A program made the translations under genes and the position numbers. From NCBI RefSeq assembly GCF_041261445.1, contig NZ_JBGCCU010000026.1, positions 1 through 64,000 on the forward strand: 64,000 nucleotides of DNA. The letters run 5' to 3'. Shown one piece after another: positions 55,752 to 64,000 of this stretch (position 1 is its first letter; each line of letters opens with the position of its first letter). The notes beneath the pieces were generated by a model that had not been told where the DNA came from, searched no databases, and saw only the letters and a list, made by a program, of their open reading frames with translations. The stretch is from Catenulispora sp. EB89 (GTDB lineage Bacteria; Actinomycetota; Actinomycetes; Streptomycetales; Catenulisporaceae).

Positions 55752-56012
55752 CTACCGGGTGGCGAACGCCGGCGGTTCGCTGCACTCGGACTGCGTGACC
55801 ACCTCGTACCCGCTTATGGAGCCCCACTGCGACCGCTGGCCATAGCAGTCCACGTATATCTGGCCGATCACGGTGGTATGGCTGCCGTTCGAGTAGAACG
55901 TCATGGTGCAGGCGTAGTCGGCCTTGCAGATTGGCACGGCGTGAGCCGGCGCCGTCGAGAACGCAAAGACGGAGCTGCCCAGGAGTGCGGCGACGGCGAG
56001 ACGACGGATCAA
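55752..56012 (-). CDS. Small secreted protein, DUF6289-like
   Basis: An 86-residue protein. The signal peptide IRRLAVAALLGSSVFAFSTAPAHA is cleaved near residue 25. The mature part has the pattern ICKADYACTMTFYSNGSHTTVIGQIYVDC and a later WGSISGY, with four Cys, resembling the DUF6289 group of short actinobacterial exported proteins. The start codon is TTG at 56012, chosen because GGAGG lies 7 nt upstream and no ATG or GTG would give a full signal peptide. Function unknown. Confidence 0.75.
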   Translation of the reverse strand: MIRRLAVAALLGSSVFAFSTAPAHAVPICKADYACTMTFYSNGSHTTVIGQIYVDCYGQRSQWGSISGYEVVTQSECSEPPAFATR

Positions 56013-56162
56013 GGTTTTGCCTCCAGCTCGGAGCGACGGAACGTGCGGGCGAGGGCGATTGTCAGAGTACTGCGATAGCGATGACTCGCCAATGCTCGCG
56101 CGGCCGCGTCCGAAGGCACGCCCCGGGCAAGATCACACCGCCGGACTCCCTGCGCACACAAC

Positions 56163-56202
56163 GGTCTCGCCGGAACCGGCGCGTACCGGTTCCGGCGAGA
56201 CC
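56163..56202. terminator. Strong hairpin terminator after the GH76 gene
   Basis: A perfect 17-bp stem, GGTCTCGCCGGAACCGG pairing with CCGGTTCCGGCGAGACC, with a 6-nt loop. It starts 14 nt past the GH76 stop on the minus strand. No T-tract follows. Confidence 0.85.
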
Positions 56203-56215
56203 AGTTCCGTTCCGC

Positions 56216-58231
56216 CTAATCGGCAGCCGGGCTGGTGCCGGCGGCGAGACCGACGGGAGTCGATCCGGTGTAGCTCCCCGGGCCGACGCCGTAGCGCCAC
56301 AAGGTGTTGCTGCCGGAGGCGGTGAACACGGTTTGGAAGCCGCCGCCGGGCAGGGCGGTGATGGCCGGGCTTGTCCCCGCGGCGAGACCGACCGGCGTGC
56401 CGCCCTCGATGATGCCGGGGCCGTTGCCGTAGAAGTAGAGCTCGTTGGTGCCACCGGCATTGAAGGCAACCTGGATGCTGCCGTTGGTCAGGGTCGTGAC
56501 GGCGGGGTTCGTCCCGGCGGCCAGGCCGACCGGCGTGGATCCGGTATAGCTTCCGGAGCCGACCCCGTAGCGCCACAAGGTATTGGTCCCCGCAGCGGAG
56601 AACACCGTCTGGAAGCCGCCACCGGGCAAGGCCGTGATTGCAGGGCTCGTACCCGCGGCGAGACCGACCAGCGTGCCGCCCTCGGTGATGCCAGGGCCGT
56701 TGCCGTAGAAGTAGAGCTCGTTGGTGCCACCGGCGTTGAAGGCGACCTGGATGCTGCCGTTGGTCAGCGTCGTGATCGCGGGATTGGTGCCGGCAGCGAG
56801 ACCAACAGGCGTCGACCCGGTGTAGCTCCCCGGCCCGGACCCGTAGCGCCACAGGGTATTGGTACCCGCAGCCGAGAACACCGTCTGGAAGCCGCCACCA
56901 GGCAGAGCGGTGATGGCCGGGCTCGTCCCTGCGGCAACGCCGAGAGACGTGCCGCCGGTCACGCTTCCCGCGCCGACGCCATAAAGGTAGAGCTGATTCG
57001 TGTCGGCATCGTTGATGGCGACTTCATAACCGCCGCCGGCCAGCTCAGCGATGGCGGGGCTGGTCCCGGGCGCGACGGTCACGCCGGCGACGCCGCCATC
57101 GATGCCGCCGGGGCCGTTGCCGTAGAGGTAGAGCTCGTTGGTGCCGCCGGCGTTGAAAGCGACCTCATACCGGTTACGCACGTTCACGACCAAGGCCGCC
57201 TCGGCGCTGGACTGCGTCCCCGTCGACACGCTCTGGACCGGCCCGGCCCAGCTCAGGCCGAACTGACCACCGCTGCTCGTGTCGTGCGCGACGATCGAGC
57301 TTGCCTGTGCCTGCAGGAAGGCGTCGTAGGCGGTGGTCCCGGCCGCGCTCGCGAGCGTACGAAGACCCCTGACATACACGCCCTTGAACGAGGGGCCGTC
57401 GGCTCCGCAGTTCGGTTCGCAGGGCTCGACGACGACCCCGTTGTGCGAGAAGTACGCCGTGGAGGCGTTCGCCAGGGTCTCGGCGGTGCCCAGCAGGCCG
57501 TTGTTCCCCGTGGCCCGCGCGAGCTCGGACAGCCCGGCCAGCACCACGCCCTGGTTGTACGTCCACTCCGTCTGCCCGTTGTTCTGGCAGGAGCCGTTCA
57601 GCCCGTCGTTGATCAGATGCGAGCCGTTGATCATGCCGCTGCCGTTGAACCAGTTCCACTCCGCGTTCGCCCACCCCAGGTACGTGGTGTCGCCGGAGAC
57701 CCGGTTGTGGAGCGCGGCGGTGAGCTCCAGGAAGAGCTCGTTCGGGATGGCGTTCTTGTACGTCTTCGCAGTGCTCCACCACACCCCGCCGCCACAGGTG
57801 GAGTCCCAGTAGCTGTGGATGTACGCGGCATCGGTCTCGGCCATGTGCAGGTAGTCGGCGTCGCCGGTGATGTCGTACGCCTGCACCCAGGCCAGGGCCC
57901 ACCAGCCGGTGTCGTCCAGGTAGGAGTTCTCGAAGTTCGAGCCCTTATTCGCGGTGAACGCCCCGGAGATCGCATAGTTGTAGCTGGTGTCCCCGGTGAT
58001 CTGCTGGTACGTCATCACCGTGCTCAACGCGACCGCCGAGGTCCACCAGCCCCCGCCGATGAGCCCCGTGCCGGAGTCGTAACCGTCCATCAGCACCTTG
58101 ACACCAGCGGCTGCCGCCGTCTGCGGAGCGGCGGCCTGCGCCGGGCCGGCGGTCAGACCGGCACCGAGCCCGGCACTGAGCGCGACTGAGGCGAGGCCGG
58201 CAATCAGCCTCTTGATTCTCTTTCCAAGCAT
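56216..58231 (-). CDS. Secreted GH76 glycosidase with seven C-terminal repeats
   Basis: A 671-residue exported enzyme. A signal peptide ends near residue 33 (GPAQA). Residues ~40-350 form a glycoside hydrolase family 76 catalytic domain (endo-alpha-1,6-mannanase-type): GGGWWTSAVALSTVMTYQQ, the catalytic Asp pair D106-D107 in YLDDTGWWALAW, WDSTCGGGVWWS, NQGVVLAGL. Residues ~352-671 are seven repeats of ~46 residues (Y/FEVAFNAGGTNELYLYG...GVAAGTSPAI), which would suit a seven-bladed propeller lectin. Two repeat types alternate (LPGGGFQTVFSAAG and LTNGSIQVAFNAGG) and copies 3-7 are nearly identical, so they expanded recently. AGGAG lies 7 nt before the ATG. Likely role: degrading fungal or mycobacterial mannans outside the cell. 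Confidence 0.92.
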   Translation of the reverse strand: MLGKRIKRLIAGLASVALSAGLGAGLTAGPAQAAAPQTAAAAGVKVLMDGYDSGTGLIGGGWWTSAVALSTVMTYQQITGDTSYNYAISGAFTANKGSNFENSYLDDTGWWALAWVQAYDITGDADYLHMAETDAAYIHSYWDSTCGGGVWWSTAKTYKNAIPNELFLELTAALHNRVSGDTTYLGWANAEWNWFNGSGMINGSHLINDGLNGSCQNNGQTEWTYNQGVVLAGLSELARATGNNGLLGTAETLANASTAYFSHNGVVVEPCEPNCGADGPSFKGVYVRGLRTLASAAGTTAYDAFLQAQASSIVAHDTSSGGQFGLSWAGPVQSVSTGTQSSAEAALVVNVRNRYEVAFNAGGTNELYLYGNGPGGIDGGVAGVTVAPGTSPAIAELAGGGYEVAINDADTNQLYLYGVGAGSVTGGTSLGVAAGTSPAITALPGGGFQTVFSAAGTNTLWRYGSGPGSYTGSTPVGLAAGTNPAITTLTNGSIQVAFNAGGTNELYFYGNGPGITEGGTLVGLAAGTSPAITALPGGGFQTVFSAAGTNTLWRYGVGSGSYTGSTPVGLAAGTNPAVTTLTNGSIQVAFNAGGTNELYFYGNGPGIIEGGTPVGLAAGTSPAITALPGGGFQTVFTASGSNTLWRYGVGPGSYTGSTPVGLAAGTSPAAD

Positions 58232-58348
58232 CTACGACTCCTGAGATCGTCAGCGGGTGCAGGTGCGGTCCGAGAGGGCGGCCTTGCGCTCGCGGCGCCG
58301 TACCGTCAGGCTCGCAGCAGTGCCTAACACCGAACTAACGCAGGCATC

Positions 58349-61300
58349 TCATCCCCCGACGAACAACCCCGGCTCGAAAATCAGCTGCGGTCGCAGGCCG
58401 CTGAACAGCGCCGTGGTCTCGTACGCCAGGGAGCCCGAGGCGCTCGACGTGGTCGCGCGGATCGTGCGGCACGCGGCGGAGGGCGTGGCGTGGCGGGTGA
58501 ACGCAGCGGCGAGGGCCTTGGGCTGACGACCCGCTCCGGGGCGTTCGAAGCCGGTGGCGATCACCGTGTCGACGCCGCCGAGCGCCAGCAGGCGGTGGGC
58601 GAACATGTTGCGTTGTTCCAGCTGCCTGCGGACCTCGTCCGGCGACGAGCTCTTGGGGGCGAGGAGGTCCAGGACCACCAGCGGTGGGACGATGTCCGTG
58701 CACGCTTCGACGAGCGAGTCCAGCTCCCGCTCGCTCATGGTGGAGCCATCGCGCGGCACGCCGATCAGCGGCAGGCCCTCGGCCGCTCGGAGCGGTCCGC
58801 ACAGGTGCAGGATGTCGCAAGGGCGCTTGTCCCCGGGTCCCGCGGCGAAGGCCTCCGCACCGAAGTCGACCTTCACCCGCGCCCGACGCGCGCCCGGCTC
58901 GCCGCCCGCCGCCGGCGCTCCCCGGTAGGCCGAGTCGACCTGCCGGACACGCTGTTCGATGACGGAGAGCGCTGACATGCTGCCCCCGACCGCCGGTACC
59001 ACGACGCGCACTCGCAGCGGCCCGGGGGCGGTGGCGCGCCTCTGGCGGAAGAACTCGACCGCTTCGGCGAACGCGGCGGACTCGATCCGCTCGCGGTCGG
59101 GACCTGCGGACGCCCAGCTCAGGCCCAGTTCACCGGCGAAGTCACGAAGCGCCCGTTCGAACCGCTTGCTGGACCTGGCGTCGAAGGCGCTCGGATCGTG
59201 CCTCGTGGGCTCGCCGGCATCTCCGTTCCCGGCTCCGGTCCCGGTCCCGGTCGCGGCCCCGGCTTCGTTCCCCTCCCGGACAGACCAGTACGCCGCCATC
59301 ACCCGTCGCAGAAGCCTGATCCGGTACCGGTCCGGACCGCGCTTGGCTTCGTGCCGCACGACGTCGGAGACACCGGGAGCACGGAACAACGGCCCGCCGC
59401 GCAGCTGCAACACCTCCCACGGCTGCGCGGCGAGGGCCGCGGCCGACCAGGAGAAGCCCACCGCCGTCGGGACGTCGCCGCGGGCCGCCAGCTGCTCCTC
59501 CAGCGACCGGGACAGCCGCGACCTCGCCACGAGGGCGCCCTCGTCGTCCCACACCAGCGCTTCGGCGGGGATGTCCACCTCCTCCGCCGCGTAACCCGCG
59601 GTCGAGATCCGGATACCGCCGCCGGTGTCCCGGACGACGATCTGTCCGGCGTCGGCCGTCCGCGGCCGCCACGGCGCGCGCCGCTGGACGCCCAGCCGGT
59701 CCCGGAGCCGTGCGACCTCGTCGCCGAGCTGGTCGGCGTCGACCTCCCGGCCGTCGGCCCGGGCCTGTTTCTCCAGTAAGGCGACCAACCCCACCGAGTA
59801 CTGCGAGACGTTCGGTGTGCTGTCCGAAAGCTCGCGCGCACGCCGCAGCAGATCCTCGCTCTCCGGTGAGGTCAGGTCCGCGTCATACGCCTCGACCCAA
59901 ACCGTGAAGGCCGCGGAGACCAGCGCCGGATAGGCGCGAAACTGCAGAGCGAAGTCCTCCAGCTCCAACGGCCGGATCGCCCGGGGGGCTCCGACCCGCC
60001 GCACCGCGTCGAGCCCCTGCCACCGGACGAAGTAATGGCGCTCGCCCAGAACGGAGACTGCCTGGTCCCGCATCTTGACCATCGGATCCTTGGCCCCGAT
60101 GACCCGGTACAGCTCCGCGAGTGTCAAGCGCCGCCACGCGTCGTTCTCGGCGGCCGCCCGCTCGCCGGCCTCCGCCGGCTCCGGCCGTTCGGCCACCGGG
60201 AACAGGGTCGAGACCGTGTGCCGCGCCGAGGCCAGCGCGGCTTCACCGAGCTCGAGCGCCCGGCATCGTGCCAACGGCTCCAGCAGCCGGAAACGGCTCG
60301 CCGCCGGCTCCTCCCCGAGCTCGTCGAGAAGTCGGTCAAGGGCACGTTCGGCGCGCCCGGCGGCGAGCAGGCTCCCGTAGTCCAGTTCGGCAGCGAGCGC
60401 CTTCACCCGCATGCCACGACTGCCATGGGCACCGTCGGCCGCCTCCCACACGGTGTCAAGACACATACTCAGCCGGGCCAGACCGAGCTCTGGATCGAGG
60501 GCTTGGGACCGGTGGATCACCGCGGCGCGTACGAGTTCGACATCGACGCGCGCGGCGGCGTCCAGCAGCGTTCCCGGGAGGGGACGGTCCAGCACCTCGC
60601 CGGCCTGCGTCAGATCGCCGAACGCGTCCAGGGCGGCGCGCGCCCGCGCGGTCACGATAAGGGCCCGGTGCGTGGGCGACATCGTCAGCCCGGCCAGCGA
60701 CTCCGCACGGTCCAGGCAGACGTCCACCGCGTCGCGGTCGAGCAGCTGACCGTTGACGTCCGCTTCGAGAAGCGCGGCGTCGAGGCGGACGGCGGCGGGC
60801 AGACTCTCGGCGTTCCGGTCGGGCTCCCGCAGCTGCGAGACCGCCTGCAACGGCCGGCGCAGCGCCATGAATGCGCGCGCGGCGACGGTGCCGAGCTCCA
60901 GTCCGAGCGGCTGGTATCCCGCGTGTTCCGCCAGGACGTCCAGGACGTCGGCCGGCCGGCCCAGCTGGAGCAGTGCGGACGCGTGCAGCACCCGCAGCAG
61001 CGCGGTCGCGGCGGCGTCGGGGCCGTAGGGCCGTTCGGGCACTGCGACGCCCCGCTCGCACCACCGCAGCGCCGCCTCGGCGCGCTCCGCGTCCAGATGC
61101 CACGAAGCCGCCTCGGCCGCCACCCACGGCTCGCCCTCCCCGGCCGCCCGGGCCCGCGCGAACGCGTCGGCGTACGCGTCCTCGCCGGGCGCCTCGTCGT
61201 CCCAGCCGGCGCGGCGCAGATGGCGTGCCAGTACCAGGAAGGCGTCACGTGTCTGGCTGTCCGTGATCGCGACCCGCTCCACCCAGTCACGGTCGCGCCC

Positions 61301-63679
61301 GGCCGCCGACTCGGAGTCCTGTAACACACACTCGAGGAATGTGAGGATTTCCCAGTACGGGTTCGACGGCACTTGGTGCCCGTCAGCGACGCACTCCGCG
61401 CGCGCCTCCTCTGCCGCTCTCACCGCGTAGGACGCCCGCGCGGGCCAGGCGGCGGCCGGGGTCGGCCGGCTCGAACCGGGGAGCAGACCGACTGTCTGGA
61501 CATCCGTCCTGGCCAGGTCGACGTACATCTCATAGGCGGCGGCCGGTCCGAGCAGCCCGCGCTCGCTCGCCGCCGCGGCGTCCCCGTCACCGGCCGGCAG
61601 CACGCGGAAGCCGAAGTCCGCGAGCACGTTCGCGGTCAGTGCCCGGGCCCAGTCCAGCCGGCCCTGTGCCCGGGCCGTGCCGGTGGCCTGACGCCAGTCG
61701 TCGAGTCCCCGGTCCGGATCGAGGTGGACAGCGTGGTAGACCCTTCTCCGCTGCCATTGCGGCCACGTGTCGCCGGGCGAGGCGTCGAACTCGCCCAGCT
61801 CGCCGTAGTACGCCACGGCCCGCTCGTGAATGCGGCGGGTCGCGTCGTGGAGCGCGACGTCCGCACTCAGCTCGGCGCGCCGGTCGGCTTCGACGATGGC
61901 GTGGCTCCCGCCGTCCACCACCTTGAACCAGGGAAGACCACGGCTGACCACGTTGATCTGTTCCCACAGAGCCACTATCCGCTCGTGGTCCGACGGATCC
62001 GGCACCTCCCATTCGGGGTTCCGCGGAAGCTTGGCCTTGCTCGCCCGGTTCATCTGGCAGCGCACCTCGCCGTCCGGCTCGCTGGCCCGGAGCACCGGCA
62101 GCATCACCTGGGAGAAGAACTCCCGGTCGAAGATCACGGCCACGCTGCTGTACTGCAGCGCCCAGCGCACCACCAGATCAGGGGTCTGACCGATGATGCG
62201 CTCGGCGATATAGGCGATCACCGGCCCCGGAGCCTCGACGATCTCCTTGGCCGCGGCCGCCGTGACGCCCCGCGGCAGGATCGCGGCGTATCCGGTGACG
62301 AGGACGGGCAGCCGGTCGCTGCGCTCCGTCACCGCCTGGACCACGGCCGGGTCGTCGATGCCGTGGCGGTGCAGGAGTTCGCGGACCTCCTGTTCCTCGA
62401 ACCGGACCGCTTCGATGGCGCCCCGGCGGAGGATCTCGGCGTCGGGCAGCAGGTCGCGGAAGTCGTACCGGCAGGCGATCACGACGCGCAGCCTGCCGTG
62501 CGTGGCCCGGTGGACACGTTCGAGCATCGCGAACAGGGCTTCGAGCCGCTGCCTGTCCAGACTGCCCAACTGGTACAGGTCGTCGAGGTTGTCCAGGATG
62601 AGGACGAAGGGCCCGAGGCTTTCCGTCTCGTCGGCGAACCGGTGCTCCACCTCCGCCGCGTCGACCCCGGTGCCGGTCACGATCGACGCACCGCCGTCCC
62701 CAGCCGGGATAAGCAGGTCCCGATAGCGGTCGTACTCGTCGAGGAACCCCTCGAAGCGGCGGTCGTCCAACAGCCTGCCCAACCGGGCCGCGGCCGCGAC
62801 CAGAAGCAGCCACGGACGTTCGAGCAGTTCGACCGTGCTGGTCGTCGCACCGTCGATCCAGGCGCAGGGGATCGGCAGCGGGCCGTCCAGGTCGGCGGCG
62901 ACACAGCGCCGGGAGGTGAACCACCGGACGAGGGTCGTCTTTCCGGTGCCGCCGACCCCCTTGAGGCGAACCAGCCACGGCGCGTCCGGGACGTCGCCCA
63001 GCACATCGCCGAGCGCCTGCTGGAGCGAGGCGCGCTCGAGATACACGCTCGGCCTGGTCACCCGGAAGTCGTCGGCCCACGCGGCGCGGATCCGGGCCCG
63101 GCTACGGCAGCGCTCCCGCTCCGCGACCAGGACGTCGGGCAGCCGCCGCGATCGCGGTGGATCGTCGAGGATGTCGAGCAGGTTCCAGCACTCCGACAGG
63201 TCGAAGCGCTGATCCGCGGCCCGGAACAGGCCGACGAACACCGAGTGGGCCCGCTCGCCGTCCGCCAGAAGAAGGTGTCGGAGCTGTTCGTGGCCGGCCT
63301 GGCCGGGCCCGTCGAGACCGGCGTAATAGGTGGAAAGAGCCAACGACAGTTCACGCACATAGTCCGGCTCGACGGTCTCTTGCCAATGCTCCCAGAACGC
63401 GTCCGCGAGGGTGCCGGTGAGACGGTAACGCGTCGGCGTTCCATCGGCTCCGGCCGACGGCGCGGCCGGTGCGACCAGGAAACGGGTCGCGAGACTCTCG
63501 AGAGTGAGGTCGTTGGTCTGCAGAAGCGATGAGAACACGTCCTCGTCGAAGGTCCCGGCGATCGCGCACCGTGCCAGCACGTCCAGGGATGGACCGTCGA
63601 GCATCTTGATCACGGCGTCCGCGGTGGCCTGCCGCAATCGAGACCAGCGGTCTGGCTCGGCGTCCCCATCCGAATCCAT
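58349..63679 (-). CDS. STAND-type ATPase with TPR-like region and C-terminal CHAT-like domain
   Basis: A 1,776-residue cytoplasmic protein. Residues ~1-200 are helical with no known domain. A P-loop GVGGTGKTT is at 241-249 and a Walker B FVLILDNLDDL at 358-368, followed by an arginine-rich sensor stretch (VVIACRYDFRDLL) as in STAND/NACHT-type switches. Residues ~620-1350 are helical and rich in Ala/Leu/Arg, like TPR arrays. The last ~400 residues resemble CHAT (caspase-like): DILHLCGPL carries the His, but the usual Cys strand reads PPLVVLDLLAP without Cys, followed by RNMFAHRLLALGGVDTVIATGF. Such architectures belong to bacterial NLR-like defence or signalling systems. ATG at 63679 is chosen; a GTG at 63691 is possible. 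It starts 8 nt after the upstream gene, so the two form an operon. Confidence 0.75.
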   Translation of the reverse strand: MDSDGDAEPDRWSRLRQATADAVIKMLDGPSLDVLARCAIAGTFDEDVFSSLLQTNDLTLESLATRFLVAPAAPSAGADGTPTRYRLTGTLADAFWEHWQETVEPDYVRELSLALSTYYAGLDGPGQAGHEQLRHLLLADGERAHSVFVGLFRAADQRFDLSECWNLLDILDDPPRSRRLPDVLVAERERCRSRARIRAAWADDFRVTRPSVYLERASLQQALGDVLGDVPDAPWLVRLKGVGGTGKTTLVRWFTSRRCVAADLDGPLPIPCAWIDGATTSTVELLERPWLLLVAAAARLGRLLDDRRFEGFLDEYDRYRDLLIPAGDGGASIVTGTGVDAAEVEHRFADETESLGPFVLILDNLDDLYQLGSLDRQRLEALFAMLERVHRATHGRLRVVIACRYDFRDLLPDAEILRRGAIEAVRFEEQEVRELLHRHGIDDPAVVQAVTERSDRLPVLVTGYAAILPRGVTAAAAKEIVEAPGPVIAYIAERIIGQTPDLVVRWALQYSSVAVIFDREFFSQVMLPVLRASEPDGEVRCQMNRASKAKLPRNPEWEVPDPSDHERIVALWEQINVVSRGLPWFKVVDGGSHAIVEADRRAELSADVALHDATRRIHERAVAYYGELGEFDASPGDTWPQWQRRRVYHAVHLDPDRGLDDWRQATGTARAQGRLDWARALTANVLADFGFRVLPAGDGDAAAASERGLLGPAAAYEMYVDLARTDVQTVGLLPGSSRPTPAAAWPARASYAVRAAEEARAECVADGHQVPSNPYWEILTFLECVLQDSESAAGRDRDWVERVAITDSQTRDAFLVLARHLRRAGWDDEAPGEDAYADAFARARAAGEGEPWVAAEAASWHLDAERAEAALRWCERGVAVPERPYGPDAAATALLRVLHASALLQLGRPADVLDVLAEHAGYQPLGLELGTVAARAFMALRRPLQAVSQLREPDRNAESLPAAVRLDAALLEADVNGQLLDRDAVDVCLDRAESLAGLTMSPTHRALIVTARARAALDAFGDLTQAGEVLDRPLPGTLLDAAARVDVELVRAAVIHRSQALDPELGLARLSMCLDTVWEAADGAHGSRGMRVKALAAELDYGSLLAAGRAERALDRLLDELGEEPAASRFRLLEPLARCRALELGEAALASARHTVSTLFPVAERPEPAEAGERAAAENDAWRRLTLAELYRVIGAKDPMVKMRDQAVSVLGERHYFVRWQGLDAVRRVGAPRAIRPLELEDFALQFRAYPALVSAAFTVWVEAYDADLTSPESEDLLRRARELSDSTPNVSQYSVGLVALLEKQARADGREVDADQLGDEVARLRDRLGVQRRAPWRPRTADAGQIVVRDTGGGIRISTAGYAAEEVDIPAEALVWDDEGALVARSRLSRSLEEQLAARGDVPTAVGFSWSAAALAAQPWEVLQLRGGPLFRAPGVSDVVRHEAKRGPDRYRIRLLRRVMAAYWSVREGNEAGAATGTGTGAGNGDAGEPTRHDPSAFDARSSKRFERALRDFAGELGLSWASAGPDRERIESAAFAEAVEFFRQRRATAPGPLRVRVVVPAVGGSMSALSVIEQRVRQVDSAYRGAPAAGGEPGARRARVKVDFGAEAFAAGPGDKRPCDILHLCGPLRAAEGLPLIGVPRDGSTMSERELDSLVEACTDIVPPLVVLDLLAPKSSSPDEVRRQLEQRNMFAHRLLALGGVDTVIATGFERPGAGRQPKALAAAFTRHATPSAACRTIRATTSSASGSLAYETTALFSGLRPQLIFEPGLFVGG

Positions 63680-63687
63680 CTCCCGTG

Positions 63688-64000
63688 TCACCCCCCTGCG
63701 GAATTCTGGAAGGCCGTGAGCCAGGCCAAGAAATTCTCGTGGAGCCAGGGCGCACCGGTGACCTGGCTTTTCTTCAGCAGAAAGGCGCCCAGGTCCGCGT
63801 CCCATTCGTACCCATATCTGGCGCACGCCTCACGGTACAAGGACCACAGGTCCTGGAGCGGGTAGCCGTCGACCTTGATGATCGGCACGCCGGGATCCCG
63901 CCAGCGGTCGGCCAGCGACTTGGCGGAATCGCCGCCGGTCGGCCGGCAGGAGACGATCACCCGGACCCGGCTCCCGGACCGCGACGCACTGACGGCCACG
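63688..64000 (-). CDS. Partial gene upstream of the STAND/CHAT protein, unrecognised
   Basis: The frame is open to the window edge; an ATG at 63999 exists but the protein probably begins further right. The visible ~103 residues contain VRVIVSCRPTGGDSAKSLADRW, a hydrophobic strand followed by Arg as in ATPase sensor strands, then DLWSLYREACARYGYEWDADLGAFLLKKSQVTG and a C-terminal PWLHENFLAWLTAF. I do not recognise the family. It ends 8 nt before the STAND/CHAT gene in the same direction, so it is probably a functional partner. Confidence 0.6.
   Translation of the reverse strand, partial: VAVSASRSGSRVRVIVSCRPTGGDSAKSLADRWRDPGVPIIKVDGYPLQDLWSLYREACARYGYEWDADLGAFLLKKSQVTGAPWLHENFLAWLTAFQNSAGG

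Noticed and set aside
56163-56202. A fourth LmbU-type operator (GGTCTCGCCGG resembles half of the motif)
   Set aside because: The palindrome centre differs (no CGCCGGCG), and its place right after a stop codon fits a terminator.

Overview
The window is very GC-rich, with strong G/C preference at third codon positions, GTG and TTG starts, and typical actinomycete families: LmbU-like regulators, a DUF2690-like secreted protein, a GH76 enzyme with seven C-terminal repeats, and a STAND/CHAT-type protein. It comes from a filamentous actinobacterium. A Streptomyces- or Catenulispora-like host would fit, but the genus cannot be fixed from the sequence.

The core, about 3.0-53.1 kb, is a nonribosomal peptide cluster of the aromatic-glycine type. 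Three NRPS genes on the minus strand form one operon read from 45.8 kb down to 9.0 kb: module genes of 3, 4 and 3 modules (C-A-T x3-E; C-A-T x4-E; C-A-T x3-C). They are coupled by a start/stop overlap at 34.55 kb and a 4-nt gap at 20.05 kb. The ten adenylation domains, read with the ten-residue specificity code, give six 4-hydroxyphenylglycine (Hpg)-like pockets, one unassigned pocket, then Ser-Ser-Asn. Epimerases follow residues 3 and 7. The last protein ends in an intact condensation domain, and no thioesterase is present in the window.

Tailoring and supply genes flank the operon: a 4-hydroxymandelate synthase-type dioxygenase (46.3 kb), an HpgT-type aminotransferase translationally coupled to an MbtH protein (3.0-4.6 kb), a carrier-protein-dependent flavin halogenase (47.5-49.0 kb), a two-component system (49.4-51.4 kb) and a CPA2-type Na+/H+ antiporter (51.8-53.1 kb). 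4-Hydroxymandelate oxidase, an exporter and a P450 are not in the window.

Regulation shows an unusually clear pattern. Two tandem LmbU-family regulators (4.9-6.2 kb) lie inside the cluster. An 18-bp palindrome, TGTCyCGCCGGCGrGACA, occurs in three intergenic regions: upstream of hpgT-mbtH, between the divergent NRPS operon and hmaS, and upstream of the halogenase. Its centre is CGCCGGCG, the core I recall being reported for LmbU itself.

Left flank: a partial IS4-type transposase (runs off the window), a block of inverted repeats, and a membrane-anchored Ser/Thr kinase. Between the regulators and the NRPS lie a secreted YVTN-type beta-propeller and a proline-rich lipoprotein-like protein. Right flank (53.1-64 kb): a frameshifted DUF2690-like gene, three small secreted proteins, an AraC regulator that looks leaderless, a GH76 glycosidase with seven ~46-residue repeats, and a 1,776-residue STAND ATPase with a C-terminal CHAT-like domain, preceded by a partial partner gene at the window edge.
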